A DNA stretch of 64,000 nucleotides from Plantago ovata (taxonomy: Eukaryota; Streptophyta; Magnoliopsida; Lamiales; Plantaginaceae). The notes beneath the pieces were generated by a model that saw only the letters and a program-made list of their open reading frames with translations, searched no databases and was not told the origin of the DNA. The position numbers were made by a program, and so were the translations under genes. Shown one piece after another: positions 10,901 to 22,194 of the stretch; position 1 is the stretch's first letter; every line of letters begins with the position of its first letter. Location of the stretch: contig CM051456.1 in assembly GCA_028274465.1 (NCBI GenBank), positions 92,180,753 through 92,244,752 of the forward strand. Reading direction: 5' to 3'.

Positions 10901-11313
10901 AACCGCTCGTATTCTCCTTGCTTAAAGTATTCGATCCGATTCCGTAGTGCCATCGTCTCATGGTAAGGCATGAAACGTGCCAAGAACTCCTCTACTACTT
11001 GGTTCCAGGTTTTTAGTGATCCTGGTGCTAACCTTGCTATCCATATCCTCGGTTCATATCCCAAAGCAAAAGGAAATAATTTCCGGCATAATTGGTCCTC
11101 TGTGAACCCTTTTGCTGGAACTTTTGCTATTTCCTCTTCATAGGATCTGATGAAGCTTATTGGATTCATATCCTCTCCTTCTTCGAACCTCGGTATCCTT
11201 CTCACTATGGTGTTTGTTACCTCGTACCCCGATAACTCTTCTTCTAAGTATATAGCTGACCCCCTCCTGACTTGCGAGAACGTCGGTGTCAAGCGAGCTT
11301 TTAAGGTCGTCAT
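7909..11313 (-). CDS. Gag-protease-reverse transcriptase polyprotein, 3'-truncated by frameshift (element B)
   Basis: Open frame of 1,134 codons with an ATG at 11311-11313. Gag occupies about residues 1-300: capsid-like motif LAPGSLKTWNQVVEEFLARF near 95-114, then a long acidic, low-complexity region to about 450. CGRC at 293-296 is the only cysteine pair, so there is no proper CCHC knuckle. Aspartic protease is at about 515-650 (DLGASINLMP, D536; VLLGRPF near 612). RT spans about 800-1080: FLDG with D919, CPFGTFAYRRMPFGLCNAPA, and FMDDFSLFG with the catalytic Asp pair near 983-984. RNase H begins with MCDAS (D1130) and is cut by a stop at 1134. The product would form virus-like particles and copy RNA to cDNA. 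It is the only RT in the window. Confidence 0.92.
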   Translation of the reverse strand: MTTLKARLTPTFSQVRRGSAIYLEEELSGYEVTNTIVRRIPRFEEGEDMNPISFIRSYEEEIAKVPAKGFTEDQLCRKLFPFALGYEPRIWIARLAPGSLKTWNQVVEEFLARFMPYHETMALRNRIEYFKQGEYERFCDTYERFELYKRECPHHRFDDGELIWFFVGGLRDEVRLQIDGICGGLEECTVEEAVKVFQTYANGSAQSEKIMSNEVANIYSNQVETDGLYEDYSEDEDISEEEELAFYAGIKAIESVFEVAHAGQAENNLRIEKAFEAIEVTEQLIKELSLLKCGRCGEEVEDTAQEVVSKPPEVRSESNSPSLTDETSEADPEQSPADATEENECEEVKLLLRGGKMTKIPNFIRSKRVEPTEIDNRGPSTEQEDDERSKEPQEVPERNDEPRPSVVHIDDDEVEVGASIPGELHKSSNPYVPPKPHVPYPSRIKPAKKDIQDSPLFQRLSKVEVNVPLLELIQNIPAYTKFFREIKNKRITSGREVNGVETVNSLAGLPMKKKDPGSFIINIALGNGRTTQAMLDLGASINLMPYSVYKALKLGELTPTDMVVQMADQSVKRPVGIIEDILVKVDKLIIPADFVVMKSADEGKSHIREHIVLLGRPFMATTNTCLELKGKKITMEVMGEKIELVGCSIRDKEVAEELKFVDCYESVIPEFHHSHNNREPLEEALTMQAETCYMTKEARELVEIMDSTPEIPAGEEVLEPLEEEEEESGFPEEPSLELKPIPEHLKYVYLGENQKNPVIVSSHLSNNEESKLIEVLKENSAAIGWGISDIKGISPTRCVHNITLEQDAKPVRQPQRRINPAMQEVVKKEVIKLLDADMIYPIPDSRWVSPVHVVPKKSGVTVEENEKGELVPVRKTTGWRMCIDYRRLNAATKKDHFPLPFIDDMLNRLAGRKFYCFLDGLSGFYQIPIAPEDQEKTTFTCPFGTFAYRRMPFGLCNAPATFQRCMLSVFSNMVTKFVEVFMDDFSLFGDSFDECLQRLDLVLKRCIECNLTLSWEKSHYMVREGIVLGHVVSERGIEVDKAKIEIIEKLPPPTCVKELQSFLGHVGFHRRFIKDFSKIAKPLSSLLAKDVVFHLSNDCLVAFNTLKEKLVSAPIVVPPDWNLPFEIMCDASKS

Positions 11314-11538
11314 ACCTGGAAACCTGTATCAGGAGTAACTCAAAACTAAAAGTCAGCCTCGTTAGAAATTTTGACAATCGAGAATATTTCTAGATATCGA
11401 ATACTACTAAAGGTAGGAAAAGTGAATTAGAAACAAACTAGGGAAGCAGAGAGAGATTAAAAAGAAAAACTAAAACTAAAAGAATTAGGAATCTAAAGCT
11501 TTAAATAAAAACAAATTAAATAGAAAAAAGGAGTATAG
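11314..11538 (-). other. 5' leader of element B
   Basis: About 225 bp, A-rich, between primer site and gag start; no ORF of note. Similar leaders occur in D, E and I. Confidence 0.7.
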
Positions 11539-11556
11539 TCCCCGGCAACGGCGCCA
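11539..11556 (-). other. Primer binding site of element B
   Basis: Perfect 18-nt match to the 3' end of plant tRNA-Asp (sense TGGCGCCGTTGCCGGGGA), three bases from the LTR edge at 11560. Confidence 0.95.
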
Positions 11557-11559
11557 ATT

Positions 11560-12825
11560 TGATGAACGTGTCAGATTCAGTCAAATAAATTTGTAATAGC
11601 CAAAGGCAATCCACAACTACAACGAAAACCGTAGTGTAGTAGTAGAATGACTCGAGTGTCGTTCTCTCAGGACTATAACTAGCTTTATCTATTTAATCAA
11701 GAAAATATAAAACAGCAGATAGAAAGCAATAGGGGTTTTCAAGCAGATAATGGAGGTTGGTGATAGTATGGTCCTTCTTAACATAATGGGTCGATAATCA
11801 TGCATAAATTCCTCGGTCTTGCATAGAGATCTTTGAATGAATCTTGGGTCCTGTTGTAAGTATTGTGCACTACGAAGATAATATGGGTCTGACCTGTCAA
11901 CAACTAACGTCCTATTGTGTTCAGTAATCATTCAACACTACGAAGATAATTTGGTCTGATTGGCCGACAAGTGTCCTAGTGTGCATAATGATCAATACAG
12001 CATACGAGAATTTTGGTGTTCAACTCATCAACGAAATAAAGCAATGACACGGAGTATAATGCGCGATATAGCCATTAGCATGATTATCTTCCCTCGCTAA
12101 GAATTCACATACTACCACCAACGATAAATTTAGCTACTCATAATGTGCATGCAATCAATAGCAATCATAGAAGAAAACATATTGAAAGAATATATAAAAT
12201 AAGTAGATAAAAGTTGTAAGATACAAAGTTACCGAAGGTTGTCAATCTCCGGATGATTGCGATCCTACGCGCTCCAATCTGCTATGAAAAAGTATCCCCT
12301 AAGCTATGGAACTCCCAGGACAGGCCCCGGGAAGTTGCTACCTAAAACTATAGAGAGAGGTGAGAAAGTAGGCTTGGAAAGATATGACTTTCGGAGAGAA
12401 AACTCGCAACTATATATAGGCCTGATTTTTGCCCGCGGCGGTTCGCCTCCTGGCTAGGGCTGTTCGCCCCACAGTGTAAACGCGGAATTTCCGCGTTTTC
12501 GACGCGGTTTTGGATTTCTTTGCCTTTTCGGACTCGGTTTCAGACTTCTAATGGCCTTCTAACCTCCAGATTCGACCCCTAGACTACAAATCCTATCCGG
12601 AAACCTTCAGATACTCCAAATAGGCTTTTGGGACACCAATTCCTTGTAGACTTCAATATAATTGCCCGTAAATCTCCGAATTTCAACCAAAACCTGTAAA
12701 ATAAAATCTAAAGGGAAACGTGACACTATTCTAATAAAATGTACTAAATATAGCTAAATTAACATAGAGGATAGCTAAAATAGGTGAAAAAGACTCGAAT
12801 GAAAGTGTAAAATACACATTCATCA
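11560..12825 (-). repeat. 5' LTR of element B
   Basis: 1,266 bp, nearly identical to the 3' LTR. A TATATATAGG box (plus-strand view) is at 12411-12420 and GC palindromes at 12430-12471 lie upstream of it in sense. The LTR ends at 12825 and is followed by the target duplicate ATCTC. Confidence 0.95.
12411..12471 (-). promoter_or_regulatory. Predicted core promoter of element B with GC palindromes
   Basis: A TATA box (CTATATATAG) at 12410-12419 and, immediately upstream in sense, GGCGGTTCGCC and related units. The same arrangement occurs in every LTR of the group, so this is the likely transcription start region. Confidence 0.6.
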
Positions 12826-13725
12826 ATCTCTAAGGACTATAACTAGCTTTATCTAATTTTAACTTAAACTATAAATCAGTAATCAAGAAAAGCACAGATT
12901 CTTCTTATTAATATAATGGAAGTTAGTGATAGTATGATCGTTCAAAGCAACGAGTATAATCATGCATGAAGTACTTGAAGTTTGTATAGAAATCTATGAT
13001 CGTGAATTGTCCTGTGTGTTCCTTTCAATTCAACACTACGAAGATAGATGGCTTAGCTAGATCAAAGAAATAAAACAATAAATCAAGTCTTAAACGCGCG
13101 AAGCCACTCATGCATAATTAAGAACCCTAACTAAGAAATCACATACTATCACCAACGATAGATTTAGCTACTCATAGATAAATTGCAATCAACAAGAATC
13201 AAAGCAAGATTGAATGAAAACATGTTGAATGAAATAAATAAAAGCTGAAAAATCGTGAGATACAAGTTACCAACGAAGGTTGTCAATCTCCGATGAATTG
13301 CTAACTCACAAGCAAGAATCAAAAATCAAAGATGTCCAATCTCTATGCTTAAGCTTCCAAATCAATAAGAAAAAGAGTCTTCTATGCTAATAATTCCCAG
13401 AACAGGCCCTGGAGAATTTGTCTCTCAAAATAAGGTGAAAAGGTATGAAAATCGTAGAACAATAGGCGAACTATATATAGGCTGCGATAACTCCGGGGCG
13501 AACCGCCCCAGACGCCAGGCGGTTCGCCTGGTGTGGGGCGATTCGCTCCACGTCCCAGGCGGTTTGCCTGGAACGTCTAGGTCGGTGGGAGCGAGATTTT
13601 AGTCTTCTTTTCCTTTTCGGACTCGGATTCTAATAAAATACACTAAAATATAAGCTAAATTAGCCTAGAGGATAGCTAAATTTGTGAAAAAGACTCGAAT
13701 GAAAGTGTAGAATACACGTTCATCA
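12826..13725 (-). repeat. 5' LTR of element A, outer piece
   Basis: Continues the LTR broken at 3448, starting with the ATCTC duplicate and ending ...ACACGTTCATCA. GC palindromes are at 13493-13572. Relative to other LTRs the stretch between CGGACTCGG and ATTCTAATAAAA (13617-13632) is missing, an internal deletion of very roughly 180 bp. Confidence 0.85.
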
Positions 13726-13758
13726 TCTGGGATGTATACATCTTCCATCTCAAGTGGT
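13726..13758 (-). pseudogene. MULE transposase fragment between elements A and C
   Basis: 33 bp left between two insertions. Read on the minus strand it continues the repeated LEMED codons of the MULE ORF that stops at 36965 (element C insertion). GTGGT at 13754-13758 is the left target duplicate of C. Confidence 0.75.
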
Positions 13759-14920
13759 TGATGAACCGTGTTTGTCAGACTCAATTTAATCAAATAAATT
13801 TGTATTTAGCCAAAGGCAATTCACAACTACTACGAAAACCGTAGTGTAGCAGTAAAATAACCTCGAGTGTCGATCTCTAAGGACTATAACTAGCTTTATC
13901 TAATCTAACTTTAAGAATATAAAAACAGCAGACGACTTAGAAAAGGTTTTTCTTAACAGATAATGGAGATTGGTGATAGTATGGTCCTTCAAAGCATAAC
14001 AGGTTAATAATCATGCATAAAGTCCCCGGTTTTGCATAGAGATCCTTGATCAATGAATTGTCCAATTGTGTTCCTTAATTATTCAACACTACGAAGATAG
14101 AGGTTTTAGATAGATCAAAGAAATAAAGCAATAACTCAAAGTATAATGCGCGATATAGCCATTAGCATAATTATTAACCCTTCGCTAAGAATTCACATAC
14201 TATCACCAACGAGAAGTTTAACTACTCATAGATGTCATGCAATCAACAGAACTCATAGAAGAAAACATGTTGAAAGATAAATAAATATAAATAGAAAAAC
14301 TGTAAGATACAATGTTACAGAAGGTTGTCAATCTCCGAAGAATCGCGATCTTACAAGCTCCAAATTGCTAAGAAAAAGTATCTCCTAAGCTAAGAACCCC
14401 CAGAACAGGCTCTGGAGAATTTCTACTTAAAACTACTGAGAAAGGTGAGAGAAAAGGTCTGAAAAAGTATGAAAAACGGAGAAAACTGAGCAACTATATA
14501 TAGGTATTCGGGAGGTGTGGGGCGAAGGGCCCCACACACCGGGCGATTCGCCCCACGTCCCGGGCGACTCGCCCGGGAGTATTTTTCGGCCAGATACGCG
14601 TTTTTGGATTTCTTCCCCTTTTCGGACTCGGTTTTTGCCTTCTAGTGACCTTTTAGCCTTCAGACTCGACCCCTAGACTTCAAATCCTATCCGGAATCTT
14701 TTAGATACTCCAATTAGGCCTTCGGAATACCAATTCCTTGTCTACTTCGATATAATTGCCCGGAAAACCTCATTTTTCACCAAAAACCTGTAAAATACAA
14801 ACTATAGGGAAACGTGACACTATTCTAATAAAATGCGCTAAAATATAGCTAAATTAACATAGATGATAGCTAAATTGGTGAAAAAAGACTCAAATGAAAG
14901 TGTAAAATACACATTCATCA
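13759..14920 (-). repeat. 3' LTR of element C
   Basis: 1,162 bp, from TGATGAACCGTG to ...ACACATTCATCA. The GC-palindrome block at 14511-14579 lacks one unit that is present in the partner LTR. Confidence 0.92.
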
Positions 14921-16401
14921 AACTCCCCAAACCGAACCTTTGCTTGTCCTCAAGCAACTAAGCTAGACTCTAATGCAAAAAACAATGCAACACAAAAAAT
15001 GGAGTCTCAAATGAAATGAACTAATCTATTGAATCTATCAAAAAACATATGAACAAAAACCATACAAATCATAACATGAATATAGGTTGAAGAATGCCTC
15101 GATTGACTCATACACATTCACATAATCACTTATGTCAAGACAAGATAGTCTCTCGTAACATTCTCTACCTGGACCTAGTCAGTGACGACGTAATGAAACA
15201 TGTTAGAATACGAATGGTTGTCCCGTGCCTATGAAACTGAGGACTTACTGCTGTTCACCAAGTTAAGACTTTTCCTCAAAGAGGTCGAACCACTACTAGC
15301 TCTCATCAAACGAAGGAGGGTTCCTTAAAAAAGATAACACTCCCCTATTCTACCCATCTCTCAAGCAAAGTCTTAAGCTATTCACCACTTCCTGAATGGC
15401 AGGACGAGGGTGGTCTAGAACAGATGACACTTAAACAAAAGACAAAAAATTACAACACGATTAGGAACATTACAAGAATTGGAAAATGAGACACAACACT
15501 TTGTTAAACTGCTTTTTGGCTTTTTTTTTGGACCCTTCTTTGTTTTTTTGGGGTCTTTTTCTCTTTTTTTTCTTTTTTTTTCTTTTCCAGTTCTTTTCTT
15601 TTTCTGGAAATTTTTTTTTCTTTTTTTTTCGATTTTTTTAGCCAGCAGTAGCACAACGAAAAAGAAAAAAAAATGACACACAAACGACCTCCCCAAACCT
15701 ATTCGAAAGAATAGGTTGGAGTACAACATTTACGAAAAAGAAAAATAAACTCACAACACACACTAAAAAATGAAAAAACAAGTCTAACGATAGTGTAACC
15801 CCCTCCCCAAACCTATTCGAAAGAATAGGTTGCAAACAAAGGATCACACAATCTCACACTACCTCCTAGGTGAAGACTTGTTGCCTCTTAGGTACATAAT
15901 TACTCGGGAAAACAACCATAAGACCCTAACATGCATCATTCTATTATAAAGGCCTTCGTGAACCGCAGTAGAGAAAACACCACTAAGTGATGTCGAGACT
16001 ACCAAGCTTAACTAAGTGCAATACATAAATGTGACAAGCCAGGCGAGAAAAACCTCAAGCAAATTCATAGAGATGAAGCATACGATCAATGTCATAATTA
16101 GTTAATCTACCCAATAAAAAAGTTCAAAAAATTTGGCAATAAACTCCACATAAAACATGCAAGACTATCCTAGGATAAATGTAGTGTATGCAACTAAATA
16201 CTAAGAAAGCGGTAAACGTGCAAATGCAATTAAAAAACAAGACTATCCTACTCAACATCACAAAGCCAAACAATACTTAACATCATGGTTCACATCCCAT
16301 CCCCCTCATGAAACTTAAGCTAGTCCCTAGCAAAAGAGAATGAGTAAATAAAAAGTGATACTAGTTGTTACCAAACGGTTTGGCCTGGGTCGGCTGAGTA
16401 T
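14921..16401 (-). other. 3' untranslated region of element C
   Basis: No supported gene. It contains the polypurine tract, a purine-rich tract (about 15520-15640) and twin hairpins at 15696-15831 (both loops GAAA, spacing 114 bp). Homologous to the same part of B. Confidence 0.8.
15696..15831 (-). other. Twin conserved hairpins, element C
   Basis: Arms AACCTATTC and GAATAGGTT, loop GAAA, at 15696-15717 and again at 15810-15831. Confidence 0.75.
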
Positions 16402-16820
16402 TCAAGAATGGACTTCTGATTCAAGAGTACCTCCCCACGGTGGCCGCCATTCTCTTGGTCCGATGTAGCAAAGAGACCTAGGAAGCTTCAAAGATCTCAC
16501 CATGGTGAATGGACTGGTTTGCTTTGCAGGCATATCCAATAAAGACTTCATCAATAGGAGGACATTCACTTTGACTTCATCGAGGTGCTTGTTTAGTGGT
16601 GGCTCCTGTGTATCTTGCTTGTCAAGTTTTCCACCTCGGAGGAGTAGATTCACCTCTTTGTACTCAAGAACCTCAGTAGTAACGGAAGGAAGTGGCTTTC
16701 GATTGATACGAATGTCTGCGAGTAAAGAAACAGGGGAGCTGGGGTCGTCCAGCTCCCCAGAACCGTCCCCCAGCTCACTGGTCATGGGAGGCGGTTTGCC
16801 CCCCATGCTGGGCGAACCGC
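16402..16820 (-). pseudogene. C-terminal gag fragment of element C
   Basis: Minus-strand frame containing EVNLLLRGGK and LDEVKVNVLLL, which match the B polyprotein at EVKLLLRGGK and SKVEVNVPLLELI (its spacer before the protease). The protease and all downstream pol are absent; the frame runs into an unrelated tail. GC palindromes flank the D insertion point (duplicate ACCGC at 16816-16820). A non-autonomous derivative of a B-type element is the simplest reading. Confidence 0.7.
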
Positions 16821-18092
16821 TGATGAATGTGTATTTTACACTTTCATTTGAGTCTTTTTCACCTATTTTAGCTGTCCTCTATGTTAATTTAGCTATATTT
16901 TAGTGCATTTTATTAGAATAGTGTCACGTTTCCCTTTAGTTTTTATTTTACAGGTTTTGGTTGAAAACGAGGATTTCCGGGCAATTCTATTGAAGTTGAC
17001 AAGGAATTGGTGTTCCAGAAGCCTATTTGGAGTATCTGAAGGTTTCCGGATAGGATTTGGAGTCCTAGGGGTCGAATCTGGAGGTTAGAAGGCCACTAGA
17101 AGTCAGAAACCGAGTCCGAAAAGGGGAAGAAATCCAAAAACGCGTCGAAAATGCGGAAAATCCCGAAAAAACCTCCCGGGCGAATCGCCCGGTGTGTGGG
17201 GCCCTTCGCCCCACACAAATTCGAACACTATATATAGTTTCTCAGTTTTTCTCCGAATTTCAGACTTTTCCAGACCTTCTCTCTCACCTTTCTCTGTAGT
17301 TTTAGGTAGGAACTTCCCAGAGCCTGTTCTGGGGGTTCATAGCTTAGGAGACACTTTTTCATAGCAGTTTGGAGCTTGTAAGATCGCGATTCTTCGGAGA
17401 CTCACAACCTTCGGTAACATTGTATCTTACGGTTTTTCTACTTATTTTTATATATCTTTCAACATGTTTTCTTCTATGATTTCTGTTGATTGCATGACAA
17501 CTATGAGTAGCTAAACTTATCGTTGGTGGTAGTATGTGAATTCTTAGCGAAGGGTTGATAATTATGCTAATGGCTATATCGCGCATTATACTCCGTGTTA
17601 TTGCTTTATTTCTTTGATCTAGCAGAATCTCTATCTTCGTATTGTTGATTAATTATTGCACACAATTGGACACTAGTCTTTGACCTATCAGAATCTATAT
17701 CTTCGTAGTGTTGAATAATTACGGAACACAATTGGACAATAGTGTTTGACTTATCAGAATCTATATCTTCGTAGTGTTTGATAATTACAACAGGACAATT
17801 TATTGATCAAAGATCTCCATGCAAGACCGAGGAATTTACGCATGATTATTAACCCGTTATGCTTTGAAGGACCATACTATCACCAATCTCCATTATCTGT
17901 TAGAAAAACCTTTGCTATACCGTTTGCTATTTTTATATTCTTTAATTAAATTAGATAAAGCTAGTTATATTCCTTAGAGAACTCGAGGTCATTCTACTGC
18001 TACACTACGGTTTTCGTTGTAGTTGTGAATTGCCTTTGGCTAAATAACAAATTTATTTGACCGAACCGGAACCGACAAATCCGCGTTCGTCA
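16821..18092 (+). repeat. 5' LTR of element D
   Basis: 1,272 bp, TGATGAATGTG...CGCGTTCGTCA. GC palindromes are at 17173-17214, with the TATA box just downstream. Confidence 0.93.
17173..17236 (+). promoter_or_regulatory. Predicted promoter of element D
   Basis: CCCGGGCGAATCGCCCGG and GGGGCCCTTCGCCCC palindromes are followed about 20 bp later by TATATATAG (17229-17236). Confidence 0.6.
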
Positions 18093-18095
18093 AAT

Positions 18096-18113
18096 TGGCG
18101 CCGCTGCCGGGGA
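18096..18113 (+). other. Primer binding site of element D
   Basis: TGGCGCCGCTGCCGGGGA, complementary to tRNA-Asp with one mismatch at 18104. Confidence 0.9.
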
Positions 18114-18237
18114 CTATACTCCTTTTTTCTATTTAATTTGTTTATATTTTCAGCTTTCGATTCCTAATTCTAGTAGTTTTAGTTTTCCTTTTTAATCTCT
18201 CTCTGATACTGCTTTCCTAGTCTGTTACAGATAGTGT

Positions 18238-19446
18238 ATGCCACATACACGATCTAGGGGAACACCGCTTGCTGATTCAATTGCTGAAATCGACAGAGTC
18301 TACCACCAGAGAAGGCGACTACTTCAAAGGCGTGAGCTAGAGGAAATAGAGGATACCGATTTCTCTGAATCTCTACACAGTCTTTTCAAGGAAATCGACG
18401 GAATGGTAGAAGCTAGACCACTGAAAGCATGGGTTCAACCCCTCCAAGGATCGTATGAGGGGACCGGCGATTGTTCATTCGTCTGCAACTCGAGATCTGG
18501 AAATCAAGAACCACGCATTCCAACAACTTCCGAGGTTCTATGGCTTAGCAAGGGAAGATGTTATGGGGTACTTGCACGATATCGATGATTTCGTCAACCA
18601 ACTCCCACGACCCGGAGCTGAAATAACAACGGATGAGTTGCGGATGAAGGTTTTTGCTATGGGGCTTCGCGACAGAGCCAAGTCATGGTTAAGCTCTCTA
18701 CCAGCAGGCTCGCTGGACACTTGGGAGAAGGTTTTTTCAGCTTTCATGGAAAAATACTTCCCTCACACCTTGACTACCGCGCTAAAGGCGCAAATCACTG
18801 GATTCAAGCAGGACTATGATGAGACCATCTACACCGCGTTTGAGAGGTTCCAAGATCTCACAAACAAGTGCCCTCACCATGGTTTTGAGCTTTCTGACCT
18901 AGTCCAATACTTCTACAATGGATTAACCTTCGAGAACCAACAAGTGGTGGGTTTCCAATGCCGAGGTAATATTTGGGAGGAAACCGCAGAAGTCGTCTGG
19001 GCAGTTTTCGAAAGGCTTGCTAAGGGTTCGCAGTTCAAGGACCCAAGAGCGATGGTTAGGAGACGTGGACCTGAAGCTCCACAGACTCAAGAAGCCCCTA
19101 TGTATATGGGGAACGAGGATCAATTCGAGTGCTTTACCAACGAATTGAAGCAAGTCCTCAAGAGCGCCACTGGAACAATTGTTTCGAACGAAGTTTGCCG
19201 AATATGCAAGAACTATGGGCATGGGGCTCATATGTGTAGATCGGAGCTTGCGTATAATGATGACAACTGGGCTCAAGGAGGCGAAGAGGAAGCCTTTGCT
19301 ACGGAGTTTGGCACTCAAGAAGCTAGCTACGGACAAGACGGTAGAAATCCTCGAGGTGGATTTTGGAGAAGAGGGTTCCGAAACAATCAAGGATATGCAC
19401 CGGCTAACCAAACTTATGGCCCTAACCAAGACCGTAGTAGGCTTAA
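18238..19446 (+). pseudogene. Gag N-terminal and central part, element D (frameshifted, cut by E)
   Basis: Starts at ATG 18238 (MPHTRSRGTPLADSIAEIDR). A one-base insertion near 18437-18441 shifts the frame; the correct frame continues from about 18455. The capsid region includes AKSWLSSLPAGSLDTW and CPHHGFELSDLVQYFYNGL. A zinc knuckle C-x2-C-x4-H-x4-C (CRICKNYGHGAHMC) begins near 19196, followed by a Gly/Arg-rich tract. Element E interrupts the gene at 19447, inside the conserved SRLNYGND segment. Gag would package the RNA into particles. Its sequence is unlike the B gag. Confidence 0.85.
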
Positions 19447-20708
19447 TGATGAACGTGTCAAGGTCAATCAAATAAATTTGTTATTTAGCCAAAGGCAATC
19501 CACAACTACAACGAAAACCGTAGTGTAGTAGTAGAATGACTCGAGTGTCGTTCTCTCAGGACTATACTAGCTTTATCAAATCTAATTAAGAATATAAAAC
19601 AGCAAATAGAAAGCAATAGGGGTTTTCAAGCAGATAATGGAGGTTGGTGATAGTATGGTCCTTCTTAACATAATGGGTCGATAATCATGCATAAATTCTT
19701 CGGTCTTGCATAGAGATCTTTGAATCAATCTTATGTCCTTGTTGCAAGTATTAAGCACTACGAAGATAATATGGGTCTGACTCATCAACAACTAACGTCC
19801 TAATGTGTTCCGTAATTATTCAACACTACGAAGATAATTGGTCTGATTGGTTGACAAGTGTCCATGTGTGCATAATAATCAATACAACATACGAGAATTT
19901 TGGTGTTCAACTGATCAACAAAATAAAGCAATGACACGGAGTATAATGCGCGATATAGCCATTAGCATGATTATCTTCCCTCGCTAAGAATTCACATACT
20001 ACCACCAACGATAAATTTAGCTACTCATAGGCATGCAATCAATAGCAATCATAGAAGAAAACATATTGAAAGAATATAAAATAAGTAGATAAAAGTTGTA
20101 AGATACAAAGTTACCGAAGGTTGTCAATCTCCGGATGATTGCGATCCTACGCGCTCCAATCTGCTATGAAAAAGTATCCCCTAAGCTACGGAACTCCCAG
20201 GACAGGCCCCGGTAAGTTCCTCCCTAAAACTATAGAGAGAGGTGAGAAAGTAGGCTTGGAAAGATATGATTTTCGGAGAGAAAACTCGCAACTATATATA
20301 GGCCCGAAATTCCTCTGGGGCGGTTCGCCCGAGGCACGGGGCGGTTCGCCCCACAGTGTAAACGTGGAATTTTCGCGTTTTCGACACGGTTTTGGATTTC
20401 TTCACCTTTTCGGACTCGGTTTATGACTTCTAGTAGCCTTCTAACCTCCAGATTCGGCCCCTAGACTCCAAATCCTATCGGGAAACCTTCAGATACTCCA
20501 AATATGCTTCTGGAACACCAATTCCTTGTAGACTTCAATATAAATGCCCGTAATTCTCCGAATTTCAACCAAAACCTGTAAAATAAAATCTAAAGGGAAA
20601 CGTGACACTATTCTAATAAAATGTACTAAAATATAGCTAAATTAACATAGAGGATAGCTAAATTAGGTGAAAAGGACTCGAATGAAAGTGTCAAATACAC
20701 ATTCATCA
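19447..20708 (-). repeat. 3' LTR of element E
   Basis: 1,262 bp. The palindrome block at 20314-20353 has one more unit (about 21 bp) than the other LTR. In the adjoining polypurine tract the usual CGAACCTTT is missing (CCCCAAACCTGCTTG). Confidence 0.92.
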
Positions 20709-22194
20709 AACTCCCCAAACCTGCTTGTCCTCAAGCAACTAAGCTAGACTCTAATACAAAAAACATGCAAGACACAAAATGGAGTTTCATGCCAAATAAA
20801 ATGAACTAATCTACTGAATCTACCAAATAACATATGAACAAAAAACCATATAAATCAAAGCATGAATATAGGTTGAAGAATACCTCGATTGACTTATACA
20901 CATCCACATAAGCACTTATGTCAAGATAAGATAGCCTCTCGTAACATTCTCTACCTGGACCTAGTCAGTGACGACGTAATGATGCATGCTAAGATACGAA
21001 TGGTTGCCCCGTGCCTATGAAACTGAGGACTTACTGCTGTTCCACCATGTTAAGACTTTCCCTCAAAAGAGGTCGAACCAGTACTGACTCTCATCAAACG
21101 AAGGAGGGTTCCCTATAAAAGATAACACTCCCCTATTCTACCCATCTCTCAAGTAAAGTCTTAAGCTATTCACCACTTCCTGAATGGCAGGACGAGGGTG
21201 GTCTAGAACAGATGACACTCAAGACAAAGAAGATAAAAAATAGAAAAACACGATTGCGAACAATACGAAAAATGGAAAAGACTCAAAACTTTGCTAAACT
21301 GCTATTTGGCTTTATTTTTGGACCCTTCTTTGCTTTTTTGGGGTCTTCCTTTTTTTCTTTTTTTCTTTCCAGATTCTTTTTTCATTTTCTTTTTCTCTTT
21401 TGTCTGGAATTGTTTTCTTTCTTTTTTTTCGGTTTTTTCTAGCCAGCAGTAGCATAACAAAGAGAGAAACAAAAAGACTCACACGACTTTCCCAAACCTA
21501 TTCGAAAGAATAGGTTGGGGTACAAAATTACGGAAAAGGAAAAATAGACTCACGATGCGAAGAATGAAAAACAGAAACAAGTCTACGATGGTGTAACCCC
21601 CTCCCCAAACCTATTCGGAAGAATAGGTTATAAACAAAGGACCACACAAACTCACACTACCTCCTTCCTAGGCATTTAGCAATCTCAAAGCATGGTGAAG
21701 ACTTGTTGCCTCTTAGGTACATAATTACTCGGGAAAACAACCATAAGACCCTAACATGCATCATCCTATTATAAAGGCCTTCGTGAACCGCAGTAGAGAA
21801 AACACCACTAAGTGATGTTGAGACTACCTAGCTCAACTAAGTGCAATACATAAATGTGACAAGCCAAGCGAGAAAAACCTCAAACAAATTCATAGAGATG
21901 AAGCATACGATTAATGGCATAGCTAGTTGATTTACCCAATATAAAAGTTCAAAAAATTCGGCAATAAACTCCATATAAAACATGCAAGACTATCCTAGGA
22001 TGAATGCAACCTAAAAATCTAAGAAAGCAGTAAACGTGCAAATGCAAATGGATATGCGAGGTACTATACTCAGCCTACCAATGTCAAGCTCCAAACTAAT
22101 AATACTAGATCACTTAAATCCAATCCCCCCTCATGAAATTAACGCTAGTCCCTAGCAGTAAGAAAATGAGGAAATAAGATGTGATACTAGATGT
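20709..22194 (-). other. 3' untranslated region of element E
   Basis: No supported gene. Purine-rich tract about 21310-21440; twin hairpins 21495-21629 with loops GAAA and GGAA. Confidence 0.8.
21495..21629 (-). other. Twin conserved hairpins, element E
   Basis: Arms AACCTATTC and GAATAGGTT at 21495-21516 and 21608-21629; spacing 113 bp. Confidence 0.75.

Larger units (their letters stand above)
3449..12825 (-). mobile_element. Element B: near-complete Athila-lineage Ty3/gypsy retrotransposon
   Basis: A 9,377-bp element flanked by the 5-bp duplication ATCTC (3444-3448 and 12826-12830). LTRs are 3449-4715 and 11560-12825. By eye they differ at roughly 15-20 of about 1,266 positions, so insertion is recent. 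Internally, in sense order: perfect tRNA-Asp primer site, gag-PR-RT and RNaseH-IN reading frames, a 1.5 kb 3' untranslated region and a polypurine tract. RT (FMDD), protease (DLGAS) and integrase motifs are of the Athila type. It is the only element here with pol, so it represents the class able to supply enzymes to the others. Its own pol is broken in the RNaseH region. Confidence 0.95.
1..13725 (-). mobile_element. Element A: Athila-type LTR retrotransposon, non-autonomous, left edge outside window
   Basis: Minus-strand element recognised from its LTR ends (TGATGAACG...CGTTCATCA), a polypurine tract complement directly inside the left LTR, and a tRNA-Asp primer binding site complement inside the right LTR. 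The left (3') LTR is cut by the window edge; the right (5') LTR is split by element B at 3449-12825. Both LTR pieces share the variant CCTAGAGGATAGCT, which ties them to one element. Without B about 4.3 kb remains in the window. It codes only for a decayed gag-like ORF and has no RT or integrase. It sits in the MULE transposase gene; the base pairs TCTGG at 13726-13730 would be its target duplication, the partner lying outside the window. Confidence 0.85.

Noticed and set aside
13493..13572. CRISPR-like appearance of GC palindromes
   Set aside because: Units are immediately adjacent without unique spacers, lie in LTR U3 regions and the genome is a plant.
18923..19471. Long minus-strand ORFs opposite the D gag and equivalents opposite E, I and G
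   Set aside because: Shadow frames of the gag coding strand.
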